A DNA stretch of 64,000 nt from Clostridiales bacterium (GCA_019419865.1 JAHZIG010000012.1:25827-89826); one strand, 5' to 3'; counted from the stretch's first letter, positions 26,476 to 34,980 are shown. The notes: generated by a model not told the origin, from the sequence alone. Numbers and translations are program-made.

Positions 26476-27585
26476 ATGAGAATACTATTTTCCGGCGGAG
26501 GCACGGCCGGACATATAAACCCGGCGGTAGCGATCGCCAGAGCGGTATCCGAGAAAGAGGACTGCGAGGCGGCGTTCGTCGGCACGGGCGAAGGCTTAGA
26601 GTCGGAGCTTATCCCCAGACTGGGTTATAAGCTGTACAAGATCAAAGTTCACGGCTTTGAAAGAAGTTTAAAGCCGTCGAACATAAAAAATCTGCTTGAA
26701 CTGCCTAAGAGTATAAGCGATTCGAAAAAGATAATAAAGGATTTTAAGCCGGATATCGCGATTGGCACCGGCGGCTATGTGGCGGGGCCGGTCCTGTACG
26801 CGGCGGCCAAACTGAAGATCCCGACGCTTATACACGAATCGAACGCCTACCCGGGCGTAACCACAAAAATACTTTCAAGGTATGTCGATACCGTGGCTCT
26901 GGGCGCGGAGAACGCGAAAGAGTATTTGGGAAAGGCCAAGCGGATAGTCTATACGGGCAATCCGGTGCGTCCGTCGATACTTTCGGTGAGCGAGTTCGAG
27001 GCGAGAAGGCGTCTTGGACTGGATAACAGACCGTTTATCGTTATATTCGGCGGCAGTATGGGCGCGCGGGATTTTAACAAGAACATAGTGGATTGGATAT
27101 GCAAATACGCGAGCGACGGAAGATACCAGATAATGATGGGGACCGGAAAGTTTCATCAATACGATACGGTGCTCGAAAGATTTAAGGCCGGCGGCAAGGA
27201 TATAAGCGAGATCGACGGGCTTACGGTAAGCGAATACATATACGATATGGACGTTGTGATGAGCGCGGCGGATCTTGTGATCTCAAGAGCCGGGGCCTCG
27301 ACTTTGAGCGAGCTTACGGCGCTCGGCAAGCCCGCCGTGTTGGTCCCGTCGCCTTACGTTACGGCGAACCATCAGGAACACAACGCCCGGGCGGTCGAGT
27401 CCAAGGGCGGAGCGCGGGTGATACTGGAAAGCGAGCTGAGCCCGGAGACGCTCGAGAAGACGGTCTCGGAGCTGACCGGGGATAAGGATAAACTCAGAAA
27501 GATGCGCGCCGCGTCTAAGGCGTGCGGTACGACGAGAGCGACTGAGGATATTTATAACGAGATGAAAAGACTGCTCGGTAAATAG
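26476..27585 (+). CDS. murG: UDP-GlcNAc:lipid I N-acetylglucosaminyltransferase
   Basis: Peripheral membrane glycosyltransferase that makes lipid II. The 369-residue GT-B fold protein starts with GGGTAGHINPA and has GTGGYVAGP, HESNAYPG, GGSMGARDFN and the UDP-GlcNAc site SRAGASTLSE...NHQEHNA. The start at 26476 has GGAGGG at proper spacing. An in-frame extension to 26281 has no ribosome site and no similarity to the family. Confidence 0.96.
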   Translation: MRILFSGGGTAGHINPAVAIARAVSEKEDCEAAFVGTGEGLESELIPRLGYKLYKIKVHGFERSLKPSNIKNLLELPKSISDSKKIIKDFKPDIAIGTGGYVAGPVLYAAAKLKIPTLIHESNAYPGVTTKILSRYVDTVALGAENAKEYLGKAKRIVYTGNPVRPSILSVSEFEARRRLGLDNRPFIVIFGGSMGARDFNKNIVDWICKYASDGRYQIMMGTGKFHQYDTVLERFKAGGKDISEIDGLTVSEYIYDMDVVMSAADLVISRAGASTLSELTALGKPAVLVPSPYVTANHQEHNARAVESKGGARVILESELSPETLEKTVSELTGDKDKLRKMRAASKACGTTRATEDIYNEMKRLLGK

Positions 27586-27702
27586 CGGTATTTAGCGCCC
27601 GGCGCCCGGCACATAAAACAAAATATTTCATAAAATAATAACGGAGAAAAATATCATGTTTCATGATCGCATATCTACCGATAATTATGGAGGTGAAATA
27701 TT

Positions 27703-28638
27703 TTGAGATATAAATTTTCAGACGCCGAGCCGATACTGATATCGGGTTCGGTCAAGTCGGCGGGGTACATATTGGCCGCGGCTTCGCTCTGCGACGGCGT
27801 TACCAGGATAGCAAACTTTCCGGTCTCGCCTAAGAGCGCGCGTTGCGGCGGCGTTAAAACCGAGGACGCCGATCTGAGCCGCCTGATAGAGCTGATGACC
27901 GAACGCGGCTACAGCTTCAGTTTTGCGGAGACCGAGGACGGCGCGTATATAGAGGTGGCCGGGTCTGAGGATCCAAAGCCGAAAGATTTTTTGGATACGT
28001 TCGCGCTCGCGCCGCCGTCTTTTAGAGCGGTATATGATATTATAGGCGAAACGCTCGGCGGGACCGACGAGAATCCGCATTCGCAAAAAGGCTATCTTTC
28101 AAGCGTCGTATATTCGGGCGGCGTAGGCGGCGGAGGACGGTATTCGACCATAGTCCAGATAAACAACGAGCCGGATATAACCGCGGGATTGGCGCTCGGC
28201 GCGGCCAAGTCGAGCAAGAAGCTGGCGCTTTATAATTGCTCGAGAGAGCCGGAGATCGTGGATCTGCAGAATTGCCTGAATAAGATGGGGGCTAAGATAA
28301 AGGGCGCGGGAACCGATACGATCAAGGTCGAGGGCGTAGATTCGCTGCACGGATGCGAGCACAGCCTGATACCGGATCGAAACAGAGCTTTTTCAGCGGC
28401 TATAGACAACCTGCTCAGCGGCAAAAAGGCGGCGCTCAAGTTTGTCGAGCCGGAGCATATGAAGGTGGGTCTGGCGCTGCTCAAGGGTTTGGGCTGCGTA
28501 CTCAGCGTAAGCGAGGACAGCGTTGTGATCGAACCGAAGGTCCCGGCGGATAAGATGCGCGAGTTACTTAAAGCTATAAAACCTACGCCCGAGCCGTATC
28601 CGGGAGTAGACGGACGGATGCTCAGGATGTTCGGATAG
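27703..28638 (+). CDS. Degenerate EPSP-synthase-fold protein related to MurA
   Basis: A 311-residue protein that resembles MurA (UDP-GlcNAc enolpyruvyl transferase, about 420 residues). The first strand keeps the key Lys (ISGSVKSAGYILAAASL, normally GxKNA). The middle has the clear family motif SREPEIVDLQNCLNKMGA, then GAGTDTIKVEGV and IPDR. The catalytic Cys loop (GGCxIGxRP) is not found, the Asp of the GFPTD motif is lost (YPGVDGRML), and the last roughly 100 residues are absent. It is therefore unlikely to be a working MurA. It sits between murG and ftsQ, where Firmicutes often have murA or murB. TTG start with GGAGGTGA. Function unknown; it may be regulatory or structural. Confidence 0.65.
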   Translation: MRYKFSDAEPILISGSVKSAGYILAAASLCDGVTRIANFPVSPKSARCGGVKTEDADLSRLIELMTERGYSFSFAETEDGAYIEVAGSEDPKPKDFLDTFALAPPSFRAVYDIIGETLGGTDENPHSQKGYLSSVVYSGGVGGGGRYSTIVQINNEPDITAGLALGAAKSSKKLALYNCSREPEIVDLQNCLNKMGAKIKGAGTDTIKVEGVDSLHGCEHSLIPDRNRAFSAAIDNLLSGKKAALKFVEPEHMKVGLALLKGLGCVLSVSEDSVVIEPKVPADKMRELLKAIKPTPEPYPGVDGRMLRMFG

Positions 28639-28670
28639 GAAAATATTTAATATTAAGATACAAACGAGGT

Positions 28671-30041
28671 ATGATTATGCGGGATAACAGATACAGAGCA
28701 AGCCAAAATAACGGACGCGGCGGCTCGAACGACGTAATGGCGGCTATAAGACAGAAGAGAAAGAGACGCAAGATACGAGCCTTGGCGGTCTTGATCTTTA
28801 TATTCGTCTGCGCCGCCGCGATAGCCGTTCTGCTTTTGGCGCCGCCGTTTAACGTATCGGCGGTATACTGCGAGGGGAATATTAGATTAAATGCGGATAC
28901 GGTAGTGAGCGCGGCAAATATCGAGACCGGCGGAAATATATTTTTAACCGGCTTGTCGCAAGCTAAGAAAAATGTGGAATCGATCCCCTATATCGAGGAC
29001 TGTAAAATACAGAGAGATTTTCCCAACAGGATAAGGATCGTAATCGACGAGAAGAATCCCGCCGGATATATAAATAACGGAAATACTTTGACGGTCATAG
29101 ACGACGCGGGAACGGTTCTGGAGCAGATCGATAACGAGACGGACGTTTTGGAGATAGTAAGCTCTAAGATCAAAGACGAGGCCGACAGACGCGGCGGCGA
29201 ACCGGAACCGGCTGCGACGGCCGATCCTTCCGGTTCGGCTTCGCCCGAGCCTTCACCGTCTGCGTCTCCCGCGCCGTCTCCGACGATAGACCCGATCTGG
29301 GGTTACGACGACGACGGCGACCCGATTTACCGGGTAGACGGCGGACACTACGAATACGACGAGGACGGCAATAGATATTTTGTAAACGATACGACGCCGA
29401 GCCCCGCGCCTACGACTGCGCCGGAGACCGAGACGGCGGCGGAGGACGATATGATGCCCGGGCTCGCTAAGACGGCGAACGGAGTATATATCTACGACGT
29501 TCCTATAATATACGGTATCGCGGTGAGCGGCGTCGAGCCGGGAGCCAGATTAAACACGCCCGACGACAGAAACCTTACGACTTTGCTGGGCGCAATGGCT
29601 TCTATGAACAACGAAGGCGTGTTGAGACGAACCACAAAGATCGACGTCACAAGCATGTCGGACGTCAGGTTTGTGATCGAGGACAGGCTTGAGGTTTTGA
29701 TAGGTTCGTTTGAAAATTTCGACTATAAAATACAGTTCTTGACGACGGTGATAAATAACTATCTGTCGTCGTATGAGGAACTGGTTCTCGATTTCCGAGG
29801 AGAAAACCTGTACGCGAGATCGGCGGACGACAGCCCGAGGATTGTATCTACCCCGGCTCCGTCGGTAAGTCCTACGCCGAGCGGCGACGGATCGGGCGAA
29901 AATTCTTCCGACGACGCTCGGGAGTCCGGCTCGATTGCGGAACCGGAAAGTACGTCTAATCCTACGTCTTCGCCGCGTCCGTCGGCGTCCGCGGCTCCGT
30001 CCGCGTCGCCCGGGCCGAGTTCCACGCCCGGATCGGAGTAA
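28671..30041 (+). CDS. ftsQ: FtsQ/DivIB-type division protein with internal insert and PST-rich tail
   Basis: Bitopic division protein. It has a basic cytoplasmic head (IRQKRKRRK), one membrane segment (LAVLIFIFVCAAAIAVLLL) and a POTRA domain starting FNVSAVYCEGNIRLNADTVV. The beta domain begins IYDVPIIYGIAVSGVEPG. Between POTRA and beta parts an insert of about 90 residues (roughly 180-270) consists of two Pro/Ser/Ala/Thr linkers around an aromatic, acidic YDDDG/YDEDG segment. About 75 more PST-rich residues close the protein. At 456 residues it is far longer than the usual 250-300. An ATG two codons later (28677) is an alternative start. Position after murG supports the call. Confidence 0.8.
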   Translation: MIMRDNRYRASQNNGRGGSNDVMAAIRQKRKRRKIRALAVLIFIFVCAAAIAVLLLAPPFNVSAVYCEGNIRLNADTVVSAANIETGGNIFLTGLSQAKKNVESIPYIEDCKIQRDFPNRIRIVIDEKNPAGYINNGNTLTVIDDAGTVLEQIDNETDVLEIVSSKIKDEADRRGGEPEPAATADPSGSASPEPSPSASPAPSPTIDPIWGYDDDGDPIYRVDGGHYEYDEDGNRYFVNDTTPSPAPTTAPETETAAEDDMMPGLAKTANGVYIYDVPIIYGIAVSGVEPGARLNTPDDRNLTTLLGAMASMNNEGVLRRTTKIDVTSMSDVRFVIEDRLEVLIGSFENFDYKIQFLTTVINNYLSSYEELVLDFRGENLYARSADDSPRIVSTPAPSVSPTPSGDGSGENSSDDARESGSIAEPESTSNPTSSPRPSASAAPSASPGPSSTPGSE

Positions 30042-30128
30042 TGAGTTTTTTAAAGAGATCCGGGATTTAGGCTGAAAGCTTATAAACGCGTTTTGGCGGG
30101 CGCAACCGGATAATATAGGACTAACGCG

Positions 30129-30148
30129 AAGCCGTTTGGAAACGGCTT
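30129..30148 (+). repeat. 20-bp palindrome before the fumarase gene
   Basis: AAGCCGTTT and AAACGGCTT form a perfect 9-bp palindrome with a two-base centre, 75 bases before the fumarase alpha start. The tiny centre disfavours an RNA hairpin and favours an operator for a dimeric regulator. The regulator is unknown. Confidence 0.4.
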
Positions 30149-30223
30149 ATCGATACAAGACTACGAGGAATGTAAGATAATAACGCCTAACAGTCGATAT
30201 AGATCAACATCGGAGGTAAAGCA

Positions 30224-31066
30224 ATGAGAGAGATAGAAGTTCAAAAGATTACCGACGCTTTGGCCGAAATGTGCATAGAGGCCAATTGCAAGTTAAACGG
30301 AGATATAATGAGCGCCTTGAAAAAAGGGCGCGAAAGCGAAGAAAATCCACTCGCCGAAGATATACTCGGGAATATAATAAAGAACGCCGAGATCGCCGCG
30401 GACGAGGACATGCCCATATGCCAGGACACCGGCATGGCGGTAGTGTTTATAAAGCTCGGGCAGGACGTGCATTTAATTGGCGGCGATCTGTACGAGGCGG
30501 TGAACGAGGGCGTCCGCCGGGGATATGAAAAGGGGTATCTTAGAAAATCGGTGGTAAAAGACCCCGTAAGACGCGGCAACACCGGAGACAACACCCCCGC
30601 GATAATCCATATGGAGATCGTAAGCGGCGACGGCGTGGAGATAACGCTCGCGCCCAAGGGCTTCGGGAGCGAGAATATGAGCGCGGTGAAAATGCTCAAG
30701 CCCTCCGACGGGTTGGACGGAATAGTGGATTTTGTGGTCGAGACCGTGAAAAACGCGGGCGGAAACCCATGTCCTCCGCTTGTCGTCGGAGTCGGTATAG
30801 GCGGAACATTCGAGTACGCCGCCTATTTGGCGAAAAAGGCGCTGCTCAGAGATATAGATACCAAAAACGAGGACGAATATTACGCCGAATTGGAGGAGCG
30901 GCTGCTGGATAAGATCAACGATCTGAATATCGGTCCGCAGGGCTTCGGCGGCAAAACGACGGCTCTGGGCGTTAACGTCGAGACTTTCCCGACCCATATC
31001 GCGGGAATGCCGTGCGCCGTCAATATAAGCTGTCACGTCACAAGACATCTCACCCGAGCGATCTGA
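30224..31066 (+). CDS. Class I fumarate hydratase (or tartrate dehydratase) alpha subunit
   Basis: Iron-sulfur hydro-lyase alpha subunit of 280 residues. Three conserved Cys that bind the 4Fe-4S cluster are seen in PICQDTGM, NPCPPLVVGVGIGG and ISCHVTRH. The segment GNTGDNTPAIIH is also conserved. In the two-subunit form the beta subunit gene normally follows directly; here the next gene is cytidine deaminase and no beta subunit is found in the window. Fumarase is more likely than tartrate dehydratase on general grounds, but sequence reading cannot separate them. GGAGG lies nine bases before the ATG. Confidence 0.88.
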   Translation: MREIEVQKITDALAEMCIEANCKLNGDIMSALKKGRESEENPLAEDILGNIIKNAEIAADEDMPICQDTGMAVVFIKLGQDVHLIGGDLYEAVNEGVRRGYEKGYLRKSVVKDPVRRGNTGDNTPAIIHMEIVSGDGVEITLAPKGFGSENMSAVKMLKPSDGLDGIVDFVVETVKNAGGNPCPPLVVGVGIGGTFEYAAYLAKKALLRDIDTKNEDEYYAELEERLLDKINDLNIGPQGFGGKTTALGVNVETFPTHIAGMPCAVNISCHVTRHLTRAI

Positions 31067-31200
31067 ATTATCCGGTTCGGCGTAGGAGCCTTTTACAGTC
31101 TGCGGAGCGCGTTTTATTGAATTATGCGTTACCGGTATGGAGTATTATATAAAAAATTGATTTAGGCGAGACCGTTATATTTTTAATAATGGAGGAACGT

Positions 31201-31599
31201 ATGTTGAGCGATATAGACAAATTGATCGATCTTGCGATAGAGGCGCGGGATAAGGCGTATTCCAAATATTCAAACTTTTCGGTAGGCGCCGCGGTCTTTT
31301 GCGCCGACGGCTCGGTCTATACCGGAGCGAATATAGAAAACGCCTCGTACGGTCTGACGGTATGCGCCGAGAGGGTAGCTATATTCAAGGCCGTATCCGA
31401 GGGGAAACGATCGTTTAGCGCGATAGCCGTGTGCTGCGGCGCGGACAAGCCCGAGAACGCGGTCCCGTGCGGCGCCTGTCTGCAAGTTATGTCGGAATTT
31501 TTCGACCGCGACGCGACTGTTATCGCCTGTCTGCCCGACCGGAGATATAAAGAATACGGACTGTCCGAACTGTTTCCGCATGCGTTTAAACTCGAATAA
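31201..31599 (+). CDS. cdd: Cytidine deaminase
   Basis: Zinc enzyme that deaminates cytidine and deoxycytidine to uridine compounds in pyrimidine salvage. At 132 residues it is a small homotetrameric type. Zinc motifs CAE (VCAERVAIFKA) and PCGAC (PCGACLQVM) are complete, and the substrate loop NIENASYG is present. The ATG at 31201 is chosen because GGAGGAACG lies just before it; an in-frame ATG at 31189 would be part of that site. Confidence 0.95.
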   Translation: MLSDIDKLIDLAIEARDKAYSKYSNFSVGAAVFCADGSVYTGANIENASYGLTVCAERVAIFKAVSEGKRSFSAIAVCCGADKPENAVPCGACLQVMSEFFDRDATVIACLPDRRYKEYGLSELFPHAFKLE

Positions 31600-31632
31600 A
31601 ATTGAATATTCAGCGTTAGAGCTTATTTAGAT

Positions 31633-31662
31633 TAGGGATGACTTTCGGCGTCATCCCTATAA
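31633..31662 (+). terminator. Hairpin after cytidine deaminase
   Basis: A 10-bp perfect stem (TAGGGATGAC with GTCATCCCTA) and a seven-base loop lie 33 bases after cdd. The T-run after it is weak, so termination may be partial. It lies between convergent genes. Confidence 0.6.
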
Positions 31663-31717
31663 TTATGTAGTTTTGTTACACGCCCCGACGCTTAGATCAA
31701 AAACGATTGAGGCGGCT

Positions 31718-31954
31718 CTAACCCCGGTCTGAGCTGATATGCAGCTCGGTCCACGTCTCAAAATCGACGTCTCCGGTGACCGGAAGATTTTTAAGCGCCT
31801 GAAAGCTTTTTACGGCTTCGGTCGTCTCAGTTCCAAATATACCGTCCGGGTTGATTCTTTTGATGTTTTGGCTGATAAAACTCATCCGCCTCAGCATGGT
31901 TTGAAGCTCGAATACGTTTTGGACGTTGTCGTTCATATTCGTTCTGCCGTTCAT
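31718..31954 (-). CDS. Small single-domain peptidoglycan-binding protein
   Basis: A 78-residue protein made almost entirely of one PG_binding_1 three-helix repeat (LQTMLRRMSFI...INPDGIFGTETTEAVKSFQALKNLPVTG). There is no signal peptide. It is last in a - strand set of three genes whose middle member has several such repeats. GAGGTGATAGT precedes the ATG. Proteins of this kind without export signals are often found in spores, where they act on the inner or outer face of the cortex; that role is inferred. Confidence 0.8.
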   Translation of the reverse strand: MNGRTNMNDNVQNVFELQTMLRRMSFISQNIKRINPDGIFGTETTEAVKSFQALKNLPVTGDVDFETWTELHISSDRG

Positions 31955-32068
31955 ACTATCACCTCTTTAATAGATCGTGTTGTTTTTATCGGGAGAGAGC
32001 CGTTTATTTAATTGGGGATCTATTCGCTTTTATATCCGTTTAACGCGGCGCCCATATAACGCCCGCGT

Positions 32069-33478
32069 TTAGGCGTTTTCCGACATCGTATATCCCGGGA
32101 ACTGACCAGCGGACTTATCGCTTCCTTCGGAAACGGACGCGTAGTTTTCGGCTATGGCGTCCCAGGTCACAGGCCCCACGACGCCTCTTACGGGGAGACC
32201 GAACAGCGTCTGGAACTGTATTACCGCGTTTTGAGTGTCTCTATCGAAGGTTCCGGTGACGGTTACTTTGGGGATCTCGCTGTACGTATCGGCTAAGACG
32301 GAAAGGTATTCCTGCAGGGTCCTGACCGACGGGCCGCTCATGCCGAGCCTTAGGATCACGCCGGGATACGGCTGGACGCCAAGTCCTGTGAAAGCGTCGG
32401 GTACGCCGGCCGTTATCGAAAAGTACGCGGAGTACAGCTCGTTCCATGTAGCTTCGTCCACTATCCCGGTTACGGGGAGGTTATACGCCTGCTGAAACGC
32501 TCGAACGGATTGTTCGGTCTCGGCGCCGTAGTAACCCGTTTGATCGACCGGCGGGATAAAATCGTTAAATTGGCTTATAAAGTTCAGATAATATTGTATT
32601 ATAAGAACTCCGGGGCCGTCGTCGCCGACCTGAAGGGTTTCGGAAAACTGTCTTTGCAGATCGGATATTTTGATCCCCTCCGAATCAAGCTCCGAAAGCC
32701 TCGCGACCGCGTTATATATCCTGGCGATCTCGTACCATGTGTTTCGGCCGACTAAACCGTCCGGGCTTAAGTTGAATATCCGCTGAAATTCCATGACCGC
32801 CTGTTCCGTGATAGCGTCGAAGTAGCCGTCGGGATTCGCTATTTTGGGTATCGCGGGATAGTTCCTGGATATCCGGTTCAGTTTTAGCTGTATTATCTTA
32901 ACGTTCGAGCTAAGGTCTCCGACCCTTAGAACTACGCCGGGATACTGTTCTCTTGCCGCGGTAACTTCGACGTCGGTAAGCAGTACCACGTCGTCGCCGT
33001 AGTAATATCTTATAATATCCATCGGCTGGTAACCCTGGTTAGCCAGATCGACGCTTCCCCACTGCGACAGACCGCCGGGGCAGGTCGAAGTCGTGCCGTT
33101 GCAGTATCTGGCGTATATCGGCTGTAGTTCTCCATCCCGCGTAAGATAGCTGTTGAAGACGTCGTCCACTATTCTGCTTACGTTTTCAAAAAAATCTCTG
33201 CCGTTTATAAATTTCTGATCGTATTGAGTCGTGTTAGTGATGTCGAAAGGGTATCCCTGACTGCGGTAAAAAGCCGTATATATCCTGTTGAGCGCAAAGG
33301 TTATCTGCGCGTATATATTCGCGATCAAAGCGTTTTCCGGCCAAGTAGGGTATATCTCCGACGAGGCGACATTTTTTACATAGTTTGTAAACGGCACGGT
33401 TACATTTTGAGCGGTCGTGTCGGTAGGAACTCCCAAATGTACCGTAATGCTGTCGGGTATATTAAATTCAAGCGCCAT
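32069..33478 (-). CDS. SpoIID-like / multi-repeat peptidoglycan-binding protein
   Basis: A 469-residue protein. The first 165 residues resemble the SpoIID/amidase-enhancer type region found in clostridial spore-associated proteins (TWPENALIANIYAQITFALN, QYDQKFINGRDFF, GGLSQWGSVDLANQG). After that come three PG_binding_1 repeats, each with the pattern GDxxxxVxxxQxxLN...GYxxxxTxxAVxxFQ and ending GxVGxxTWxxI; the last is near residue 400. No signal peptide is seen. The start at 33478 follows GGCGGTG; an extension of six codons upstream is less likely. Together with its neighbours it probably acts on spore cortex, which is inference. Confidence 0.75.
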   Translation of the reverse strand: MALEFNIPDSITVHLGVPTDTTAQNVTVPFTNYVKNVASSEIYPTWPENALIANIYAQITFALNRIYTAFYRSQGYPFDITNTTQYDQKFINGRDFFENVSRIVDDVFNSYLTRDGELQPIYARYCNGTTSTCPGGLSQWGSVDLANQGYQPMDIIRYYYGDDVVLLTDVEVTAAREQYPGVVLRVGDLSSNVKIIQLKLNRISRNYPAIPKIANPDGYFDAITEQAVMEFQRIFNLSPDGLVGRNTWYEIARIYNAVARLSELDSEGIKISDLQRQFSETLQVGDDGPGVLIIQYYLNFISQFNDFIPPVDQTGYYGAETEQSVRAFQQAYNLPVTGIVDEATWNELYSAYFSITAGVPDAFTGLGVQPYPGVILRLGMSGPSVRTLQEYLSVLADTYSEIPKVTVTGTFDRDTQNAVIQFQTLFGLPVRGVVGPVTWDAIAENYASVSEGSDKSAGQFPGYTMSENA

Positions 33479-33611
33479 TTCTACACCGCCTTTCATAAAA
33501 TTAGATCGATAAGTATCCCCCAGGTTTTGCGAGGTATAAACGCATGCCGTTTATTATCCCGCCGTTTCAAAAATATCGCAGCCGGTATATATCCGCATAG
33601 CCCGGGATCTT

Positions 33612-34679
33612 TTACAGTATGTCTTCGTTGGTCTCGTCGAATACGTTGTCTTCTTCGACCATGGCGTTGTGCGAGCCGTTTTCGCCTAACGGGAGCGCCT
33701 CGACGTTCTGTATAGAGACTATCCCGTCGAATACCGTCGCGTTTTTAAAGTACACGTTATAATACCCCTCTTTGGAAACGCTGATGTCGTACGAAGCGTA
33801 AGGAACTGCGGTCGAACCCGAGGATTGAGATATGAGCGCCGAAGGAGCCCAAAGCATGACCTCGGGCGTGCGCCCGCTGTCGTCGGTATAAAGCTCGTAG
33901 CGTTCCGGCGGGATATTGTCCGGATTGTCGCTCGAGGACTCGATCAATACCTTAGCCCCCTCTAAGGGAATAGCTTGTTTTGCCAAAAATACCTGGACTA
34001 TCATGCTTCCCGCGCCTATACCCTCGTCGCCGCCTGACGACGGGCGTTTCCCGGTATCGGTTATTTTGCCTATCCCGGGAAAGCCGAACAGATCAAAAGG
34101 CGGGTTTAAACCCGGATTAGCGCCAGAATCGTCCTCGCCGTCGCTTCCTGCGCCGTTTGCGCCGTCGGCCGAGCCGTATCCGTCTTCGGTTAAAGCCGCA
34201 TTGTTATTTTCGCTTTGTTCGATATTATTTTTGTTACCCATATCCGTCTGAGGCGGCTCGTATACCGAGTCTCTGTCTGAGACGATTATATTATCCGGCT
34301 TTTGGTATTTCCCGCCGAACGTCATGGATCCGCCGGGGTATGTATCGGGTTCCCTGGGCGTTTCAAAGCCATTTTCGGCGCCTGGATAATTGCCGCCGCC
34401 CTCCTCCGTATAACTGTCGCTATATGCGCCGTAGCCGCGCCGGTCGTTTTCGGTTTTATTTTCGTCCGCGTCCTCTTTTTCAGATGCGCCGCGAACTTCC
34501 GAAGCTCCGACGCGCGCCTCGTTTGAATTATTTTCGCTATAGCCGTCTTTTGGCGCGGCGCTTTGAGAGTCGTCGGGTCTTACCTGTCTCATATAAAGCG
34601 GATTGGAATCTGTTTGTTTTATCCCGGGACCGCCGCCCCCGGTTTGTTTAGGTTCAAAATTAATATAAAATCTATTCAT
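33612..34679 (-). CDS. Disordered protein with C-terminal carboxypeptidase-regulatory-like domain
   Basis: A 355-residue protein, first gene of the - strand spore-type set. Roughly the first 210 residues are low complexity (Gly, Asn, Asp, Glu, Ser, Tyr, Pro) with no repeats long enough to name a family. From about residue 222 a folded beta domain follows (SMIVQVFLAKQAIPLEGAKV, DDSGRTPEVMLWAPS, YDISVSKEGYYNVYF, FDGIVSIQNVEALPL). This is like the Ig-like carboxypeptidase regulatory domain found next to SpoIID-like peptidoglycan-binding genes in Clostridia. No signal peptide. The ATG at 34679 has GAGGAG ten bases upstream. Function unknown. Confidence 0.65.
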   Translation of the reverse strand: MNRFYINFEPKQTGGGGPGIKQTDSNPLYMRQVRPDDSQSAAPKDGYSENNSNEARVGASEVRGASEKEDADENKTENDRRGYGAYSDSYTEEGGGNYPGAENGFETPREPDTYPGGSMTFGGKYQKPDNIIVSDRDSVYEPPQTDMGNKNNIEQSENNNAALTEDGYGSADGANGAGSDGEDDSGANPGLNPPFDLFGFPGIGKITDTGKRPSSGGDEGIGAGSMIVQVFLAKQAIPLEGAKVLIESSSDNPDNIPPERYELYTDDSGRTPEVMLWAPSALISQSSGSTAVPYASYDISVSKEGYYNVYFKNATVFDGIVSIQNVEALPLGENGSHNAMVEEDNVFDETNEDIL

Positions 34680-34698
34680 AAATACCACGCTCCTCGTT

Positions 34699-34727
34699 TA
34701 TGTTATGCAAAAATTTTATAAACTGTG
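34699..34727 (-). promoter_or_regulatory. Possible sigma-K type promoter of the spore-type gene set
   Basis: On the - strand CACA (34727-34724), exactly 16 bases and CATAACATA (34707-34699) fit the mother-cell sigma-K pattern mACm-N16-CATAnnnTA. Against it, transcription would begin close to or inside the ribosome site of the first gene. This is a weak consensus and could occur by chance. Confidence 0.35.
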
Positions 34728-34736
34728 CTTGACCGC

Positions 34737-34765
34737 TTGACTTTTGGAGTTATATTTTGTATAAT
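34737..34765 (+). promoter_or_regulatory. Promoter of tRNA-Arg(CCT)
   Basis: TTGACT (34737-34742), 17 bases and TATAAT (34760-34765), a near-perfect sigma-A promoter about 105 bases before the tRNA. It points away from the spore-type genes. Confidence 0.8.
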
Positions 34766-34870
34766 GAATAGGTCGGTCTGAGCCGGACAAGAAAAAACGG
34801 TTCGGGGTTTGCCGCAGACGAGCGATATAAGAGCCGTTTTAGGCGCGGGATCGACAAGAATTTTAAATAC

Positions 34871-34947
34871 GTCTCCGTAGCTCAGTAGGATAGAGCGTTC
34901 GCCTCCTAAGCGAAAGGCCGCGCGTTCGAATCGCGCCGGGGACGCCA
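34871..34947 (+). tRNA. tRNA-Arg (anticodon CCT)
   Basis: The cloverleaf folds fully: acceptor GTCTCCG with CGGGGAC (one G-T pair), D-arm GCTC...GAGC, anticodon stem TTCGC/GCGAA with loop CTCCTAA and T-arm GCGCG-TTCGAAT-CGCGC. The discriminator is G and CCA is encoded (34945-34947). It reads the rare AGG codon, which is used often in this window. Confidence 0.97.
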
Positions 34948-34949
34948 AA

Positions 34950-34980
34950 AAGCCGCGGCTATAAAAACCGCGGCTTAAAT
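34950..34980 (+). terminator. Terminator after tRNA-Arg(CCT)
   Basis: A 9-bp perfect stem (AAGCCGCGG with CCGCGGCTT) begins two bases after the CCA end, with an A-rich nine-base loop. Only a short T stretch follows. Confidence 0.7.
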
